Source of the DNA: Candidatus Metaruminococcus caecorum
Lineage (GTDB): Bacteria; Bacillota; Clostridia; Oscillospirales; Ruminococcaceae
Reading direction: 5' to 3'
DNA length: 64,000 nt
Assembly: GCA_904420045.1 (NCBI GenBank)
Contig: CAJFTY010000026.1
Coordinates: 58,548 to 122,547, forward strand
The notes beneath the pieces are model-generated. The model ran no database searches. It saw nothing but the letters and a program-made list of their open reading frames with translations, and had not been told where the DNA came from. The translations under genes and the position numbers were made by a program. Of this stretch, positions 35,002 to 44,068 are shown piece by piece (positions within the stretch are counted from its first letter, which is position 1; every line of letters starts with the position of its first letter).

Positions 35002-36441
35002 GTGAAAAAAATGTTAGCCACGCTGTTGTCGGCGTGTCTGCTGTTTAGCTTGAGCGCCTGTACGGAGCCGGTGGACAGCACCGGAACAGGCGTTTCGTCC
35101 AACGGGACGGTGCCAGCAAGCAGTACGCCGGAACGTTTTGTCGAATATCCAAGTTCCGGACAAACCCCGGATTTTGGAAGTACGTCTACCGTATCGAAAA
35201 TTGTCTCGATGATCGGTAGCAGCGCGGGAAAGACGGGGACCTCCTCGTCGGGTGCGGCTTCTGGCAATACGGCGTCGGTTTCCAGCGCGGGAAATCAATC
35301 CCCTGCGGGGAACGCCTATCAGCCGGTTGCTTACGGGGAAACCAAGGCGATCTGGATTTCTTATCTGGAGCTCGCAACGCTTTTAAAGGGAAAGACTCAA
35401 GCGGAATTTGAAAAGAATATGGGCACCGTATACCAGAACGTCAAGGATCTGGGGCTTAACACCGTAATTGTACAGGTGCGGCCGTATTCCGACGCGCTGT
35501 ACCCTTCGGAGTATTATCCCTGGTCGGCCTATGCCTCGGGAACGGTAGGACAAAAGCCCTCTTTTGATCCACTGAAAATCCTGGTGGATCTGGCTCACCA
35601 AAAGGGCCTGAGCTTTCACGCTTGGATCAATCCCCTGCGGGGCATGACCGAAGCGGAAACCGCTAAAGTCCCTGCACGTTATCAAACCCGCAAATGGCAT
35701 GACGAGCGCAGCAAAAGCGACCGTCTTGTATACCATGGGACCAGGTGGTTTTTAAATCCCGCATATTCGGAGGTCCGCAAGCTGATCGCGGACGGCGCGG
35801 CGGAGATTGTCTCGAACTATAACGTGGATGGAATCCACATCGACGATTATTTTTATCCTACAACCGACGCGTCGTTTGACCAAATTTCCTACGATCTTTA
35901 CGGCAAAGGGAAAACTCGTTCTCAATTCAGGCTGGACAATTGCAGCCTGATGGTTAAGGAGATGTATCAGGCGGTAAAAAAGGTCAACAGCAAGGTGCTG
36001 TTCGGCGTCAGCCCGCAGGGAAATGTAGACAACAACTACTCCAGCCAATTTGCCGACGTCAAGCTGTGGTGCGCCCAAAAGGGGTATTTGGATTACATTA
36101 TGCCCCAGGTGTATTTTGGCTTTGAAAATGAAGGCCAGCCTTATACCAAAACCGTACAGCAGTGGAACAGTATGGTCAAAGCGGACGGGGTTCAGCTGAT
36201 GATCGGTTTAGCCTGTCACAAAATCGGGATGGAAAACGACACCTTTGCCGGTTCGGGGAGCGCGGAGTGGTCCAAGTCCACCGACATGCTCAAGCGCCAG
36301 GTGATGGAAGCCCGCAAGCTTTCCTGCTACAAGGGGATTGCATTGTTTGACTATAAGTCGCTGTTCGATGTAAACAGCGGTTCGATCTTAAATAAGGATT
36401 GCGTAAAAAAAGAAGTGGAAAATTTAAAGGGATTGCTCTGA
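35002..36441 (+). CDS. lipoprotein with GHL10 (glycosyl-hydrolase-like family 10) domain
   Basis: About 479 residues. The signal peptide ends in the lipobox LSAC, a Ser/Thr/Gly-rich linker spans roughly residues 20-105, and then comes a TIM-barrel domain of the GHL10/DUF187 (YngK) family (IWISYLELATLLKGKTQ, VQVRPYSDALYPSEYYPWS, HAWINPLRGMT, NVDGIHIDDYFYP). It is anchored to the outer face of the membrane and probably hydrolyses a glycan; the substrate is unproven. GTG 35002 was chosen over ATG 34981, which lacks a ribosome site. The next gene, a much larger wall hydrolase, begins 29 bp later. Confidence 0.88.
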   Translation: MKKMLATLLSACLLFSLSACTEPVDSTGTGVSSNGTVPASSTPERFVEYPSSGQTPDFGSTSTVSKIVSMIGSSAGKTGTSSSGAASGNTASVSSAGNQSPAGNAYQPVAYGETKAIWISYLELATLLKGKTQAEFEKNMGTVYQNVKDLGLNTVIVQVRPYSDALYPSEYYPWSAYASGTVGQKPSFDPLKILVDLAHQKGLSFHAWINPLRGMTEAETAKVPARYQTRKWHDERSKSDRLVYHGTRWFLNPAYSEVRKLIADGAAEIVSNYNVDGIHIDDYFYPTTDASFDQISYDLYGKGKTRSQFRLDNCSLMVKEMYQAVKKVNSKVLFGVSPQGNVDNNYSSQFADVKLWCAQKGYLDYIMPQVYFGFENEGQPYTKTVQQWNSMVKADGVQLMIGLACHKIGMENDTFAGSGSAEWSKSTDMLKRQVMEARKLSCYKGIALFDYKSLFDVNSGSILNKDCVKKEVENLKGLL

Positions 36442-36470
36442 CAGAGCCAAAAACGGGGAGTGCGTTTGTC

Positions 36471-39461
36471 TTGCAGTTGTTCAAAGGGAAAATCGGGATC
36501 ATGATACTGGCGGCTCTCATTGCGCTGACCCTCGCGGCCGGCGGAGTGGGAATCGTTTCCGCTTTTGTTTTTAAGGGGGAGGCGTCTGGGCCGCCCGAAC
36601 TGGACCAGGCCGCGGCCGCGCAGTCTGATCGCCGCGACCCCGCGGAACCGCCCCAAAACCTGCGGGCGTTTTATGTGAGCCCTCAGAGCGATTTTTATCC
36701 CAGCGCGGATTCCTCACGGGAGCAGATCAGCGAAAAGCTCACCGCCATTTTTAAAAAAATAAAAGAGATGAATTTTAACGCCCTGGTGCTGGACTTAAAA
36801 TGGGGGGACCGTTTTATCTACGACGGGGCCGCTCCTGCCACTAAGATCGACGCGCTGTCGATGGCGATGAAGCTTTCCGAACAGCAGGGAATACCCGTAT
36901 ATCCCGTATATTATCTGAACGCCGGGGGGCAAAGCCCGGTCAGCACTCTGGACGGGAATCCTGCCCAAACCGCGCTGCGGGAGTTTATTGACAAATACCA
37001 GCCCGACGGGGTGTTTTTAACCGACTATTACGCTTCGCCATCTCCGGAGCTGTATCGGGAGTACAGCCTTGCAGGTTCGGGGACCGGTTATTCCCAATGG
37101 CTTGTCAAGAGGAACACCCATCGGATCGAACAGGCTGTATCCGCCGCGAAGGACGCGGGGCAGCAAAAAGTTCCAGCCATAGGTCTGCTGGCAGACCCCG
37201 TCTGGGCTCCGAAAGCAAACGGAGGCCCGGATGTGACGGCCAGCTTCACCGCGTTGTCCCAGGGGTTTGCCGACACCAAGGGGCTGTTGGAAGACCAGGC
37301 TGTGGATTTTGTGGCGGTCAAGGCGTACACTTCGCTAACAGATCCTGATGCTCCCTTTGAAAAGATTGTAAACTGGTGGGGCGAACAGGCGCAAAAGGCC
37401 AATGTCCCTATGTTTGTGGTTCACGATGGAAATAAGGTGTGCACTGAAAATCCCGGTTGGAACGGATTTGACCAGCTGGCACGTCAGGTGGCTTCTGCGA
37501 ATAAGGCCAAGGGATACAGCGGAAGTATCTTTACCGGCTATCAGCGGATGCTATCGGATCCCAACGGGAGCACAGCGTCTCTGCTCAAATATTATAAAAA
37601 CGAGTATAAGGAAAACGACCTGTTCAAGGACGTGACGATTGATTCCCCAGCAAAGACCACCTTTACCACCGAGGAGGCCAAGGTACGCTTTCATGGGCAG
37701 TATGATCCCAATTTTGACGTAATGATTAACGACGTCAAGATCATTCCCACGAAAAGCGGTGAGTTTTTGGAGGATTACGACCTAAAGATTGGGGTCAACA
37801 AATTTGTGGTCAAGCACAAGGGAAAAACTATTACCTACACCATCACCCGCAAGGTGAAGGTGTTAAAATCCGTGTCTCCCAGCGGCAGCATGTCAGTGGA
37901 GGGTGGAAGCAAGCTTCTGTTTGAAGTGGTGGCCTACAAAGGATCGAAAGTGACCGCTACGCTGGGCGGAAAAACGGTCACGCTGGAGCTTATCAGCGGT
38001 ACCGACAACGTGGATCGGGATTCCAGCTATGGGCTTTACGGCGGGAATATGACCGTTCCGGCGGCAAAGGCCACCGAGCAAAACCTGGGACAGCTGAAAG
38101 TAACTGGAAAGTACAGCGGCTTTACCGAAACCATGCGCGGCGGAACGGTCAAAGTGAAAAAACAGGAGGTTCCCAGCGTCCCCAACGTGCCGGAGGAGAC
38201 CTTCGATCCGAATGCGCCCGAGCCGGACATCCAGTATGATCTGAGCAAACAGGTGCGGTTTAATGAGGACAACACCGTGATCTACGACGGGGACGTAGCG
38301 GGCGCGGAGTACGGCTCTCCTGAGAAAAATACCCTGCCCAAGGGTACCATCGACTATATCCAGAGTGAAACCAGTGAAAACTACTCCTTCTTTGACAAAG
38401 GACGAATTGATTTTTACGTCTTAAAATCCGGAAAAAAAGTTAAAAAGAGTGCAGTGACCCGGACAGGCGGAATCGAGGTCGGCAACAATCATCTGTCCGA
38501 CTGCAAGGTGACAAGCTCTGGACAATTTACCACCATCCAGTTTGCATCCAAGTGGAAAGCGCCCTTTGACGTCTCCTTCGACGGGGTAAAGTACCACTCC
38601 TCTGGAAGCCATCTGTATTTTGTGGACAGCTTCAAGCCCCAGACGGTAACCATCACGTTTGACTACGCCACTAAGGCTCCGATTATCCCGGATTCCGCCT
38701 TTGACAATAGCCCGTTGTTTATGGCGGGCCGCTGGACCCGTACCGTGGAAAATGGAGTGCCGAAATTAAAGCTCAAGCTCACCTTGCGCAAGGCCGGACA
38801 GTATTACGGCTGCGCACCGTCCTATGACGCAAACGGCAACCTGATACTCAAGTTTAACAATCCGCCGAAAACCTTGAGCGGCTTAAAGGTGGTGCTGGAT
38901 CCCGGCCACGGCAAGGGAGATGCCGGAGCCGTGGGCTCTTATACCCAGAACGGGCAAAAGGTTATTGTGTACGAACGGGATTTGAACTGGCAGATCGCCA
39001 CGCTGCTCAAACAACAGCTGGAAGCGGAAGGTGCCACGGTCTTAATGTACGACAGCAAATCGGACAATACCAGCCAGACGCCGTCGCTCTCCAAACGGGT
39101 GGCGTTTGGGAGGAAAAACCAGCCGCACTTATACATCTCGGTGCACCATAATTCCGGGAGCTCCACCGCCCGGGGAGCGGAAGTGTACTACACCAATCCG
39201 TTCTCCAAGCCGCTGGCAAACGCCATTAATACCCAGTTAAACGCGTATTACAAAAACTCCATTTATGGCGGTGGAAGCATCTCGAACCTGACGGATAAGT
39301 ATTCGGAATTTTATGTGACCCGGGTGCATGAATATGCCTCGGTGCTGGTGGAATACGGCTTTGTCAGCAACCCAACCGAGCTTGCAAAAATATCCAATCC
39401 CGCCTATCAGAGGGGACTAGCCAACGCCACGGTTCAGGGAATTAAAAATTACCTGCAATAA
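36471..39461 (+). CDS. large cell-wall hydrolase: TIM-barrel GHL domain fused to N-acetylmuramoyl-L-alanine amidase
   Basis: 996 residues from TTG 36471 behind GGGGAG. One membrane helix (about residues 10-33) anchors it outside. Residues 55-390 look like a GHL-type TIM barrel (LRAFYVSPQSDFYPSADSSR, NFNALVLDLKWGDRF, PDGVFLTDYYASP). Several beta-rich segments (400-790) follow. The C-terminal Amidase_3 domain has zinc ligands His813 (LDPGHGKGDAG), a Glu in YERDLNW, the His pair in SVHHNSGS and the catalytic Glu in VEYGFVSNP. It would cut the amide between MurNAc and the peptide stem. The fusion with a GHL barrel is unusual. It pairs with the GHL10 lipoprotein upstream. Confidence 0.88.
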   Translation: MQLFKGKIGIMILAALIALTLAAGGVGIVSAFVFKGEASGPPELDQAAAAQSDRRDPAEPPQNLRAFYVSPQSDFYPSADSSREQISEKLTAIFKKIKEMNFNALVLDLKWGDRFIYDGAAPATKIDALSMAMKLSEQQGIPVYPVYYLNAGGQSPVSTLDGNPAQTALREFIDKYQPDGVFLTDYYASPSPELYREYSLAGSGTGYSQWLVKRNTHRIEQAVSAAKDAGQQKVPAIGLLADPVWAPKANGGPDVTASFTALSQGFADTKGLLEDQAVDFVAVKAYTSLTDPDAPFEKIVNWWGEQAQKANVPMFVVHDGNKVCTENPGWNGFDQLARQVASANKAKGYSGSIFTGYQRMLSDPNGSTASLLKYYKNEYKENDLFKDVTIDSPAKTTFTTEEAKVRFHGQYDPNFDVMINDVKIIPTKSGEFLEDYDLKIGVNKFVVKHKGKTITYTITRKVKVLKSVSPSGSMSVEGGSKLLFEVVAYKGSKVTATLGGKTVTLELISGTDNVDRDSSYGLYGGNMTVPAAKATEQNLGQLKVTGKYSGFTETMRGGTVKVKKQEVPSVPNVPEETFDPNAPEPDIQYDLSKQVRFNEDNTVIYDGDVAGAEYGSPEKNTLPKGTIDYIQSETSENYSFFDKGRIDFYVLKSGKKVKKSAVTRTGGIEVGNNHLSDCKVTSSGQFTTIQFASKWKAPFDVSFDGVKYHSSGSHLYFVDSFKPQTVTITFDYATKAPIIPDSAFDNSPLFMAGRWTRTVENGVPKLKLKLTLRKAGQYYGCAPSYDANGNLILKFNNPPKTLSGLKVVLDPGHGKGDAGAVGSYTQNGQKVIVYERDLNWQIATLLKQQLEAEGATVLMYDSKSDNTSQTPSLSKRVAFGRKNQPHLYISVHHNSGSSTARGAEVYYTNPFSKPLANAINTQLNAYYKNSIYGGGSISNLTDKYSEFYVTRVHEYASVLVEYGFVSNPTELAKISNPAYQRGLANATVQGIKNYLQ

Positions 39462-39526
39462 TGCTTGTGAAACCGTTATACCTGGAAAAATCCGGGCAGA
39501 CTAATTGCAGCGGGGAGAAGTACAGC

Positions 39527-40279
39527 ATGACTCTAAAACGTTACCAGATTGTTGTCATCACCGTAGGACTTATTTTAAGCGTGATCTGTCTGTGGCCGCT
39601 GGCAGGGTATGGCATTGTCACAGCCGGCGCCCTGTTTCCCTTTCTGTTTGGAATCTGTATGATGGCTTACGGCGGGCTTCGGGAGAAAATTCGAACCAAA
39701 AAGGCGGGCAGAGTAGTGGACGGGATCGTATTGGCGGTGGTACTAGCCGGTGTGCTTTTGTTTTTGATGATCTCAGGGTTCATGGCGTGGGGGATTAAAG
39801 AGCCGGTTGCACTGGATTCCCAAACCGTAGTGGTGCTGGGCTGCAAGGTCAATGGGAACACCCCAAGCCTGATGCTTAGCCGGCGGCTGGACGCGGCTTA
39901 TGATCTTTTGAAGGACCATCCGGGGCTCAACTGCGTTGTTTCGGGAGGTCAGGGGGAGGACGAGATCCGCACCGAGGCCAGCGCGATGAAGGAATATCTG
40001 GTAAACCGCGGGATTGCTCCAGAACGGATTTACGAAGAATCCGAATCGCTGAACACCCAGCAGAATCTTTTCAATTCCAAGCGGGTGATTGAGGAAAATG
40101 CTCTAAGCCGTCAGGTAATCGTGGTAACCGACTTTTTCCATCAGTTTCGCGGTCAGTTTTACGCCCGCAAATCCGGCCTTGAAGCAACGGGGGTGAGCTG
40201 CAAAACAAAACTAGACTTGCTGCCCTTTTACTGGGTGCGGGAATCCTTTGCAGTGACCAAAGCCTTGCTTGGAATGTAA
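39527..40279 (+). CDS. YdcF/ElyC-family (DUF218) membrane protein
   Basis: 250 residues from ATG 39527 behind GGGGAG. Three N-terminal hydrophobic helices (residues 7-85) precede a DUF218 domain with VVLGCKVNGNTPSLMLSRRL, VVSGGQGEDE, EESESLNTQQNL and VVTDFFHQFR. ElyC/SanA proteins of this family affect envelope and peptidoglycan integrity; the biochemistry is unclear. It follows the wall hydrolase, which fits an envelope function. A start at 39461, overlapping the upstream stop, is less likely. Confidence 0.88.
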   Translation: MTLKRYQIVVITVGLILSVICLWPLAGYGIVTAGALFPFLFGICMMAYGGLREKIRTKKAGRVVDGIVLAVVLAGVLLFLMISGFMAWGIKEPVALDSQTVVVLGCKVNGNTPSLMLSRRLDAAYDLLKDHPGLNCVVSGGQGEDEIRTEASAMKEYLVNRGIAPERIYEESESLNTQQNLFNSKRVIEENALSRQVIVVTDFFHQFRGQFYARKSGLEATGVSCKTKLDLLPFYWVRESFAVTKALLGM

Positions 40280-40320
40280 AGCGCTTTTCGTGCGGTTTAC
40301 AGATATTTAAAATTTAGCTC

Positions 40321-40349
40321 TTGAAACAATTGGAAATTCAAGGTATAAT
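40321..40349 (+). promoter_or_regulatory. sigma-A promoter of yajC
   Basis: TTGAAA (40321-40326), 17 bp, TATAAT (40344-40349), about 100 bp before the yajC start. Confidence 0.78.
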
Positions 40350-40450
40350 AGCCAAGTGGCTTGTTTGGCTTCTATAACTTAAGCCGGTAACGCCGGGGTA
40401 TGCGGCGCTGCCAATATTGCAATGCTTTTAGCGAGAAAGGAATTGTTTGT

Positions 40451-40813
40451 ATGACGAATTTTACTCTTCTGGACGCCGCGGCGTCGGCAACCGCTTCTGG
40501 TGCGAGTGCAGGCGGTGTGAACAGCTTTTTGGCGATCCTGATTCAGCTTGTTCCACTGGTTTTGATTATTGTGGTCTTTTACTTTTTGCTGATTCGGCCT
40601 CAGAAGAAAAAGGATAAAGAGACACAGAAAATGCGCGACTCTCTGCAGGTGGGAGACGAAGTCATCACCGCGGGCGGAATCATTGGCATTGTCGTTTCGG
40701 TCAAAGAGGACACCGTTTTAATCGAGACCGGCAGCGACCGCAGCAAGGTTCGGGTGAAACGCTGGGCAATTCAAAGCAATCAGACTGTCCATGACGATGT
40801 GGCCGAGGCGTAA
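40451..40813 (+). CDS. yajC: preprotein translocase subunit YajC
   Basis: 120 residues from ATG 40451 behind AAAGGA. A Ser/Ala/Gly-rich N-terminus, one membrane helix (about 26-46: LVPLVLIIVVFYFLLIRPQK) and the cytosolic domain with MRDSLQVGDEVITAGGIIG are typical. YajC associates with SecDF-YidC. In many Clostridia yajC precedes the TIGR04086 and SCIFF genes, as it does here. Confidence 0.94.
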   Translation: MTNFTLLDAAASATASGASAGGVNSFLAILIQLVPLVLIIVVFYFLLIRPQKKKDKETQKMRDSLQVGDEVITAGGIIGIVVSVKEDTVLIETGSDRSKVRVKRWAIQSNQTVHDDVAEA

Positions 40814-40919
40814 GCGTCCCGCCACATGGGCCGGTGGAGTCTGCGGTTTTAACTTCCTGTACTAATTTTCTCCCAGGCCGAATACTGTGTAGTAATAGGC
40901 TGCTGGAAGGGGATTCACT

Positions 40920-41339
40920 ATGCGAAATACTGCTGCGGAAAACGGATCGGGCATGAACGTACATCATTTTTTAAAACCTGTGTTGTTTGGCTTGATCGTG
41001 GGACTGGTCATCTGCATCCTTTCATTTATTGTTTGCTCGTTTATTATGATTTCCAGGGATATCCCACAGTCGTTTGTATCTATGTTCGCAATCTTATCGG
41101 CGAGCTTGGGAGGATTTTTTGCAGGCTTTGTCTCCGCGAAAATTGCTCGGTCCAAAGGGCTGTTGCTGGGGCTTGCCTGCGGCGTGATTATCTCATTCGT
41201 CATTCTTGTGGCGGGATTCAGCGTGATGAAACAGCTTTTGGGACTGATGCTGCTGGTTAAATCCCTGATGATTATTGCGGCATCCTGTTTGGGAGGCGTG
41301 TTAGGTGTCAACAGTAGAAAACGCCGCAGAAAAAGTTGA
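40920..41339 (+). CDS. TIGR04086-family membrane protein
   Basis: 139 residues, mostly four hydrophobic helices (about 17-41, 48-70, 75-95, 103-128) with a Lys/Arg tail. Size, topology and position between yajC and the SCIFF gene fit family TIGR04086, which is known mainly from its co-occurrence with SCIFF loci. No catalytic residues are apparent. A role in SCIFF export or membrane handling has been guessed from context only. The promoter of the SCIFF gene overlaps its last codons. Confidence 0.82.
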   Translation: MRNTAAENGSGMNVHHFLKPVLFGLIVGLVICILSFIVCSFIMISRDIPQSFVSMFAILSASLGGFFAGFVSAKIARSKGLLLGLACGVIISFVILVAGFSVMKQLLGLMLLVKSLMIIAASCLGGVLGVNSRKRRRKS

Positions 41340-41364
41340 ATTTTAAATAATAGTATGTTATAAT
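41336..41364 (+). promoter_or_regulatory. sigma-A promoter of the SCIFF gene
   Basis: TTGAAT (41336-41341), 17 bp, TATAAT (41359-41364). It begins at the stop codon of the TIGR04086 gene. Confidence 0.78.
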
Positions 41365-41397
41365 AAAACTACTTTATGACGTAAGGGGCGTGTTCTT

Positions 41398-41535
41398 ATG
41401 AAGCATATTAAAACTTTAAATCAGGCAAACCTGAAAAAATCTGCTGCCAAAGGCGGATGCGGCGAGTGCCAGGCGAGCTGCCAGAGCGCATGCAAAACCT
41501 CCTGCACGGTTGCCAACCAGAAATGTGAGAAATAA
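41398..41535 (+). CDS. scfA: SCIFF ranthipeptide precursor (six cysteines in forty-five residues)
   Basis: Exactly 45 residues with six cysteines at 21, 24, 28, 32, 36 and 43 (CGECQASCQSACKTSCT). The leader MKHIKTLNQANLKKSAAK is basic. In the studied homologue CteA, the radical SAM enzyme CteB makes a thioether between Cys32 and Thr37; both residues are at the same positions here. AAGGGG lies at good spacing before ATG 41398, and a strong promoter precedes it. The maturase gene follows. The mature product's biological role is unresolved; a quorum-type signal has been proposed for the family. Confidence 0.97.
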   Translation: MKHIKTLNQANLKKSAAKGGCGECQASCQSACKTSCTVANQKCEK

Positions 41536-41561
41536 GGCGTTTGCCGATTGCTCCGGAATAT

Positions 41562-41605
41562 GATAAAATGCCGCCGTCTTTTCGGCGGCATTTTATCTGT
41601 TTTCA
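41562..41605 (+). terminator. terminator/attenuator between SCIFF gene and maturase
   Basis: A perfect 15-bp stem (41562-41576 with 41583-41597) around a six-base loop is followed by a T-rich stretch. It would give more precursor than maturase mRNA. Confidence 0.8.
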
Positions 41606-41661
41606 GAGACGAATAGAATGTGAAATCTTTGCCGTATCGCGGCGGAATGGCGGGAATTTTG

Positions 41662-43023
41662 ATGATACATAAATATAGCTTAAACGGATACAACATTGTG
41701 CTGGATGTCCACAGCGGCGGCGTTCATGTGGTGGACGACGTCACCTACGACCTGTTGGACTTTGTGGACGCGCCCGTCCCGGACGTCTGTCCGGAGCAGG
41801 CAGTCAAGGCTCTTGCGGACAAATATAGCCTTGAGCAGATCACAGATGCGTTTTCCGAGATCAAAGAGCTTTGGGAGGAAGGCATCCTGTTTTCTCCCGA
41901 CGATTACGAGCAGTTTGCGGATAAAATGGTGGCCAGCCCCATCAAGGCCATGTGCCTGCACATCGCTCACGACTGCAACCTTCGGTGCCAGTACTGTTTT
42001 GCGGCTACCGGAGACTTTGGCGGCGGCCGAAAGCTGATGGATTTTGAGACCGGTAAGGCGGCCATTGACTTTTTGCTGGAGCATTCCAAGGGCCGCCGGA
42101 ACCTGGAACTGGACTTTTTCGGCGGCGAGCCTTTAATGAACTTTGACGTGGTCAAGCAGGTGGTGGAATACGCCCGGAGCAAAGAAAAGGAATATGGCAA
42201 GAATTTCCGCTTTACAGTGACCACCAACGGAATTTTGTTGAACGACGACAACACCGATTTTATCAACCGGGAAATGTCCAACGTGGTGCTGTCCATCGAC
42301 GGTCGCAAGGAGGTCAACGACCGGCTGCGCAAGCGGGTGGACCAGTCGGGTTCCTATGACTCCATTGTTCCCAAGTATCAAAAGCTGGTGGAAAAGCGAG
42401 GCGACAGGGACTATTATGTCCGCGGTACCTTTACCAAGTACAATCTGGACTTTACCAAAGACGTAATGCATTTAAACGAGCTGGGCTTTGACCAGGTGTC
42501 GGTGGAGCCGGTGGTGGGCGATCCTTCTACCGGATATGCCATTACCGAAGAAGATCTCCCTCGGATTTTTGCAGAATATGAAACCTTGGCCAAAGAGTTG
42601 ATCCAGCGAAAAAAAGAAGGAAAGGGCTTTAACTTTTTCCATTTTATGCTGGACCTGGATCAGGGTCCCTGCGCCATCAAACGGTTGCGGGGCTGCGGCT
42701 GCGGAAACGAATATGTGGCAATCACCCCGGACGGCGACATCTATCCCTGCCATCAGTTTGTGGGGATGGAGAATTGGAAAATGGGCTCGTTGTACGACGG
42801 CAGCTTTGATTTTAAAATGAAAGACATGTTTGCCCGGGCAAATGTCTACGGTAAGGAATCCTGCAAGGACTGCTGGGCGAAGTTTTACTGCAGCGGCGGA
42901 TGCAATGCCAATAACCTCCAATATGCGGGGGATGTGCACAAGCCCCACAAGCTGTCCTGCGAGCTGGAGAAAAAGCGTCTGGAATGCGCTATTATGATCA
43001 AAGCGGCCATGGCGGACGAATAA
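41662..43023 (+). CDS. scfB: SCIFF radical SAM maturase
   Basis: 453 residues from ATG 41662 (MIHKYSLNGYNIVLDVHSG), the usual start of the family. Residues 1-90 resemble a RiPP recognition element. The radical SAM cluster is Cys105-x3-Cys109-x2-Cys112 (CNLRCQYC). The C-terminal SPASM region (CGCGNEYVAITPDGDIYPC … CKDCWAKFYCSGGCNANN) would hold two auxiliary Fe-S clusters. It installs Cys-Thr thioether links in the SCIFF peptide encoded just upstream. Its own ribosome site is weak (GCGGGA), consistent with low enzyme yield. Confidence 0.97.
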   Translation: MIHKYSLNGYNIVLDVHSGGVHVVDDVTYDLLDFVDAPVPDVCPEQAVKALADKYSLEQITDAFSEIKELWEEGILFSPDDYEQFADKMVASPIKAMCLHIAHDCNLRCQYCFAATGDFGGGRKLMDFETGKAAIDFLLEHSKGRRNLELDFFGGEPLMNFDVVKQVVEYARSKEKEYGKNFRFTVTTNGILLNDDNTDFINREMSNVVLSIDGRKEVNDRLRKRVDQSGSYDSIVPKYQKLVEKRGDRDYYVRGTFTKYNLDFTKDVMHLNELGFDQVSVEPVVGDPSTGYAITEEDLPRIFAEYETLAKELIQRKKEGKGFNFFHFMLDLDQGPCAIKRLRGCGCGNEYVAITPDGDIYPCHQFVGMENWKMGSLYDGSFDFKMKDMFARANVYGKESCKDCWAKFYCSGGCNANNLQYAGDVHKPHKLSCELEKKRLECAIMIKAAMADE

Positions 43024-43090
43024 AGTGAAATTACTTTACATCATTTGACCGCCTCAAATGAGGCGAATGGGGAAAGGAAGTTTAAATGGC

Positions 43091-43900
43091 ATGAAACGGA
43101 CGTTGGGCTTTATTGGCGCGGGGAATATGGCCTCCTCGATCATTTCAGGCGTCGCGGGCGGGGAAGCCTCCGGCGTGGAGCAGGTTCTGGTCTACGATTT
43201 GGACGCAGCCAAACCGCAGAGGCTTGCCGGGAAATTTTCCCTCGTACGGGCCTGCGCCGGAGCTCAGGAGGTCGTTTCCCGCGCGGATGTTTTGGTTTTG
43301 GCGGTCAAGCCACAGAACTTCGAGCAGGTGCTGGCGGAGATCGCTCCGGCGGTAAACCGGGAGGCAGTTGTTGTTTCCATCGCCGCAGGGATTCCGGCTT
43401 CCTACATCAAGTCCCAGCTTGGATTTGACGCTAAGGTGGTGCTGGTCATGCCCAATACGCCCCTGATGCTGCGGGAGGGTGCCACGGCCCTGAGCCGGGT
43501 GGCCCCAACTGGAGAAGAGGAATTTCAGTTTGTCAAGGGTCTGTTTGCCCAAAGCGGAGTGGCCTGCGAAATTGATCCCGGCCAGATGAACGAGATTATC
43601 GCCGTCAACGGCAGTACGCCCGCGTTTATCTATCTGTTTGCCAAAGGATTCCTCGCCTATGCGAAGCGGGAGGGGATTGACGATCAGGCTGCGCTGGCCC
43701 TGTTTAGCCAGACCCTGATTGGAAGCGCTAAAATGCTTACCGATTCGGGCTTGTCGGTAGACGAACTGATCAAGATGGTCAGTTCCCCCGGGGGAACCAC
43801 CCTGGCGGGCCTGCAGGCCTTTTACGACCACGGTTTTGAAGGGGAGATCCTGGACGCCTGTGAACGTTGTGTCAAGCGGGCGTATGAGTTGAGCAAATAG
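43091..43900 (+). CDS. proC: pyrroline-5-carboxylate reductase
   Basis: 269 residues from ATG 43091. It reduces pyrroline-5-carboxylate to proline with NAD(P)H. The Rossmann motif GFIGAGNMASSIISG opens the protein, and the C-terminal helical domain carries ALFSQTLIGSAKML and SSPGGTTLAGL. The SCIFF maturase ends 67 bp earlier, and a small inverted repeat (around 43050) lies between. No other proline gene is nearby. Confidence 0.95.
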   Translation: MKRTLGFIGAGNMASSIISGVAGGEASGVEQVLVYDLDAAKPQRLAGKFSLVRACAGAQEVVSRADVLVLAVKPQNFEQVLAEIAPAVNREAVVVSIAAGIPASYIKSQLGFDAKVVLVMPNTPLMLREGATALSRVAPTGEEEFQFVKGLFAQSGVACEIDPGQMNEIIAVNGSTPAFIYLFAKGFLAYAKREGIDDQAALALFSQTLIGSAKMLTDSGLSVDELIKMVSSPGGTTLAGLQAFYDHGFEGEILDACERCVKRAYELSK

Positions 43901-44068
43901 CCGAATAACCAGAGCCCTCCGCGCATACATATGAATCAAAGCAGATGATGCTGCGCCTCAAATTTCCGCAGCCTTTTCCGAGTGCTGCCCCAAATGTGGA
44001 CAACCGCCGGACAGGCCGGATATTTTTTGGACAGGTAAGCGGCAAATACAATGCGCGGAGGATTCAAA

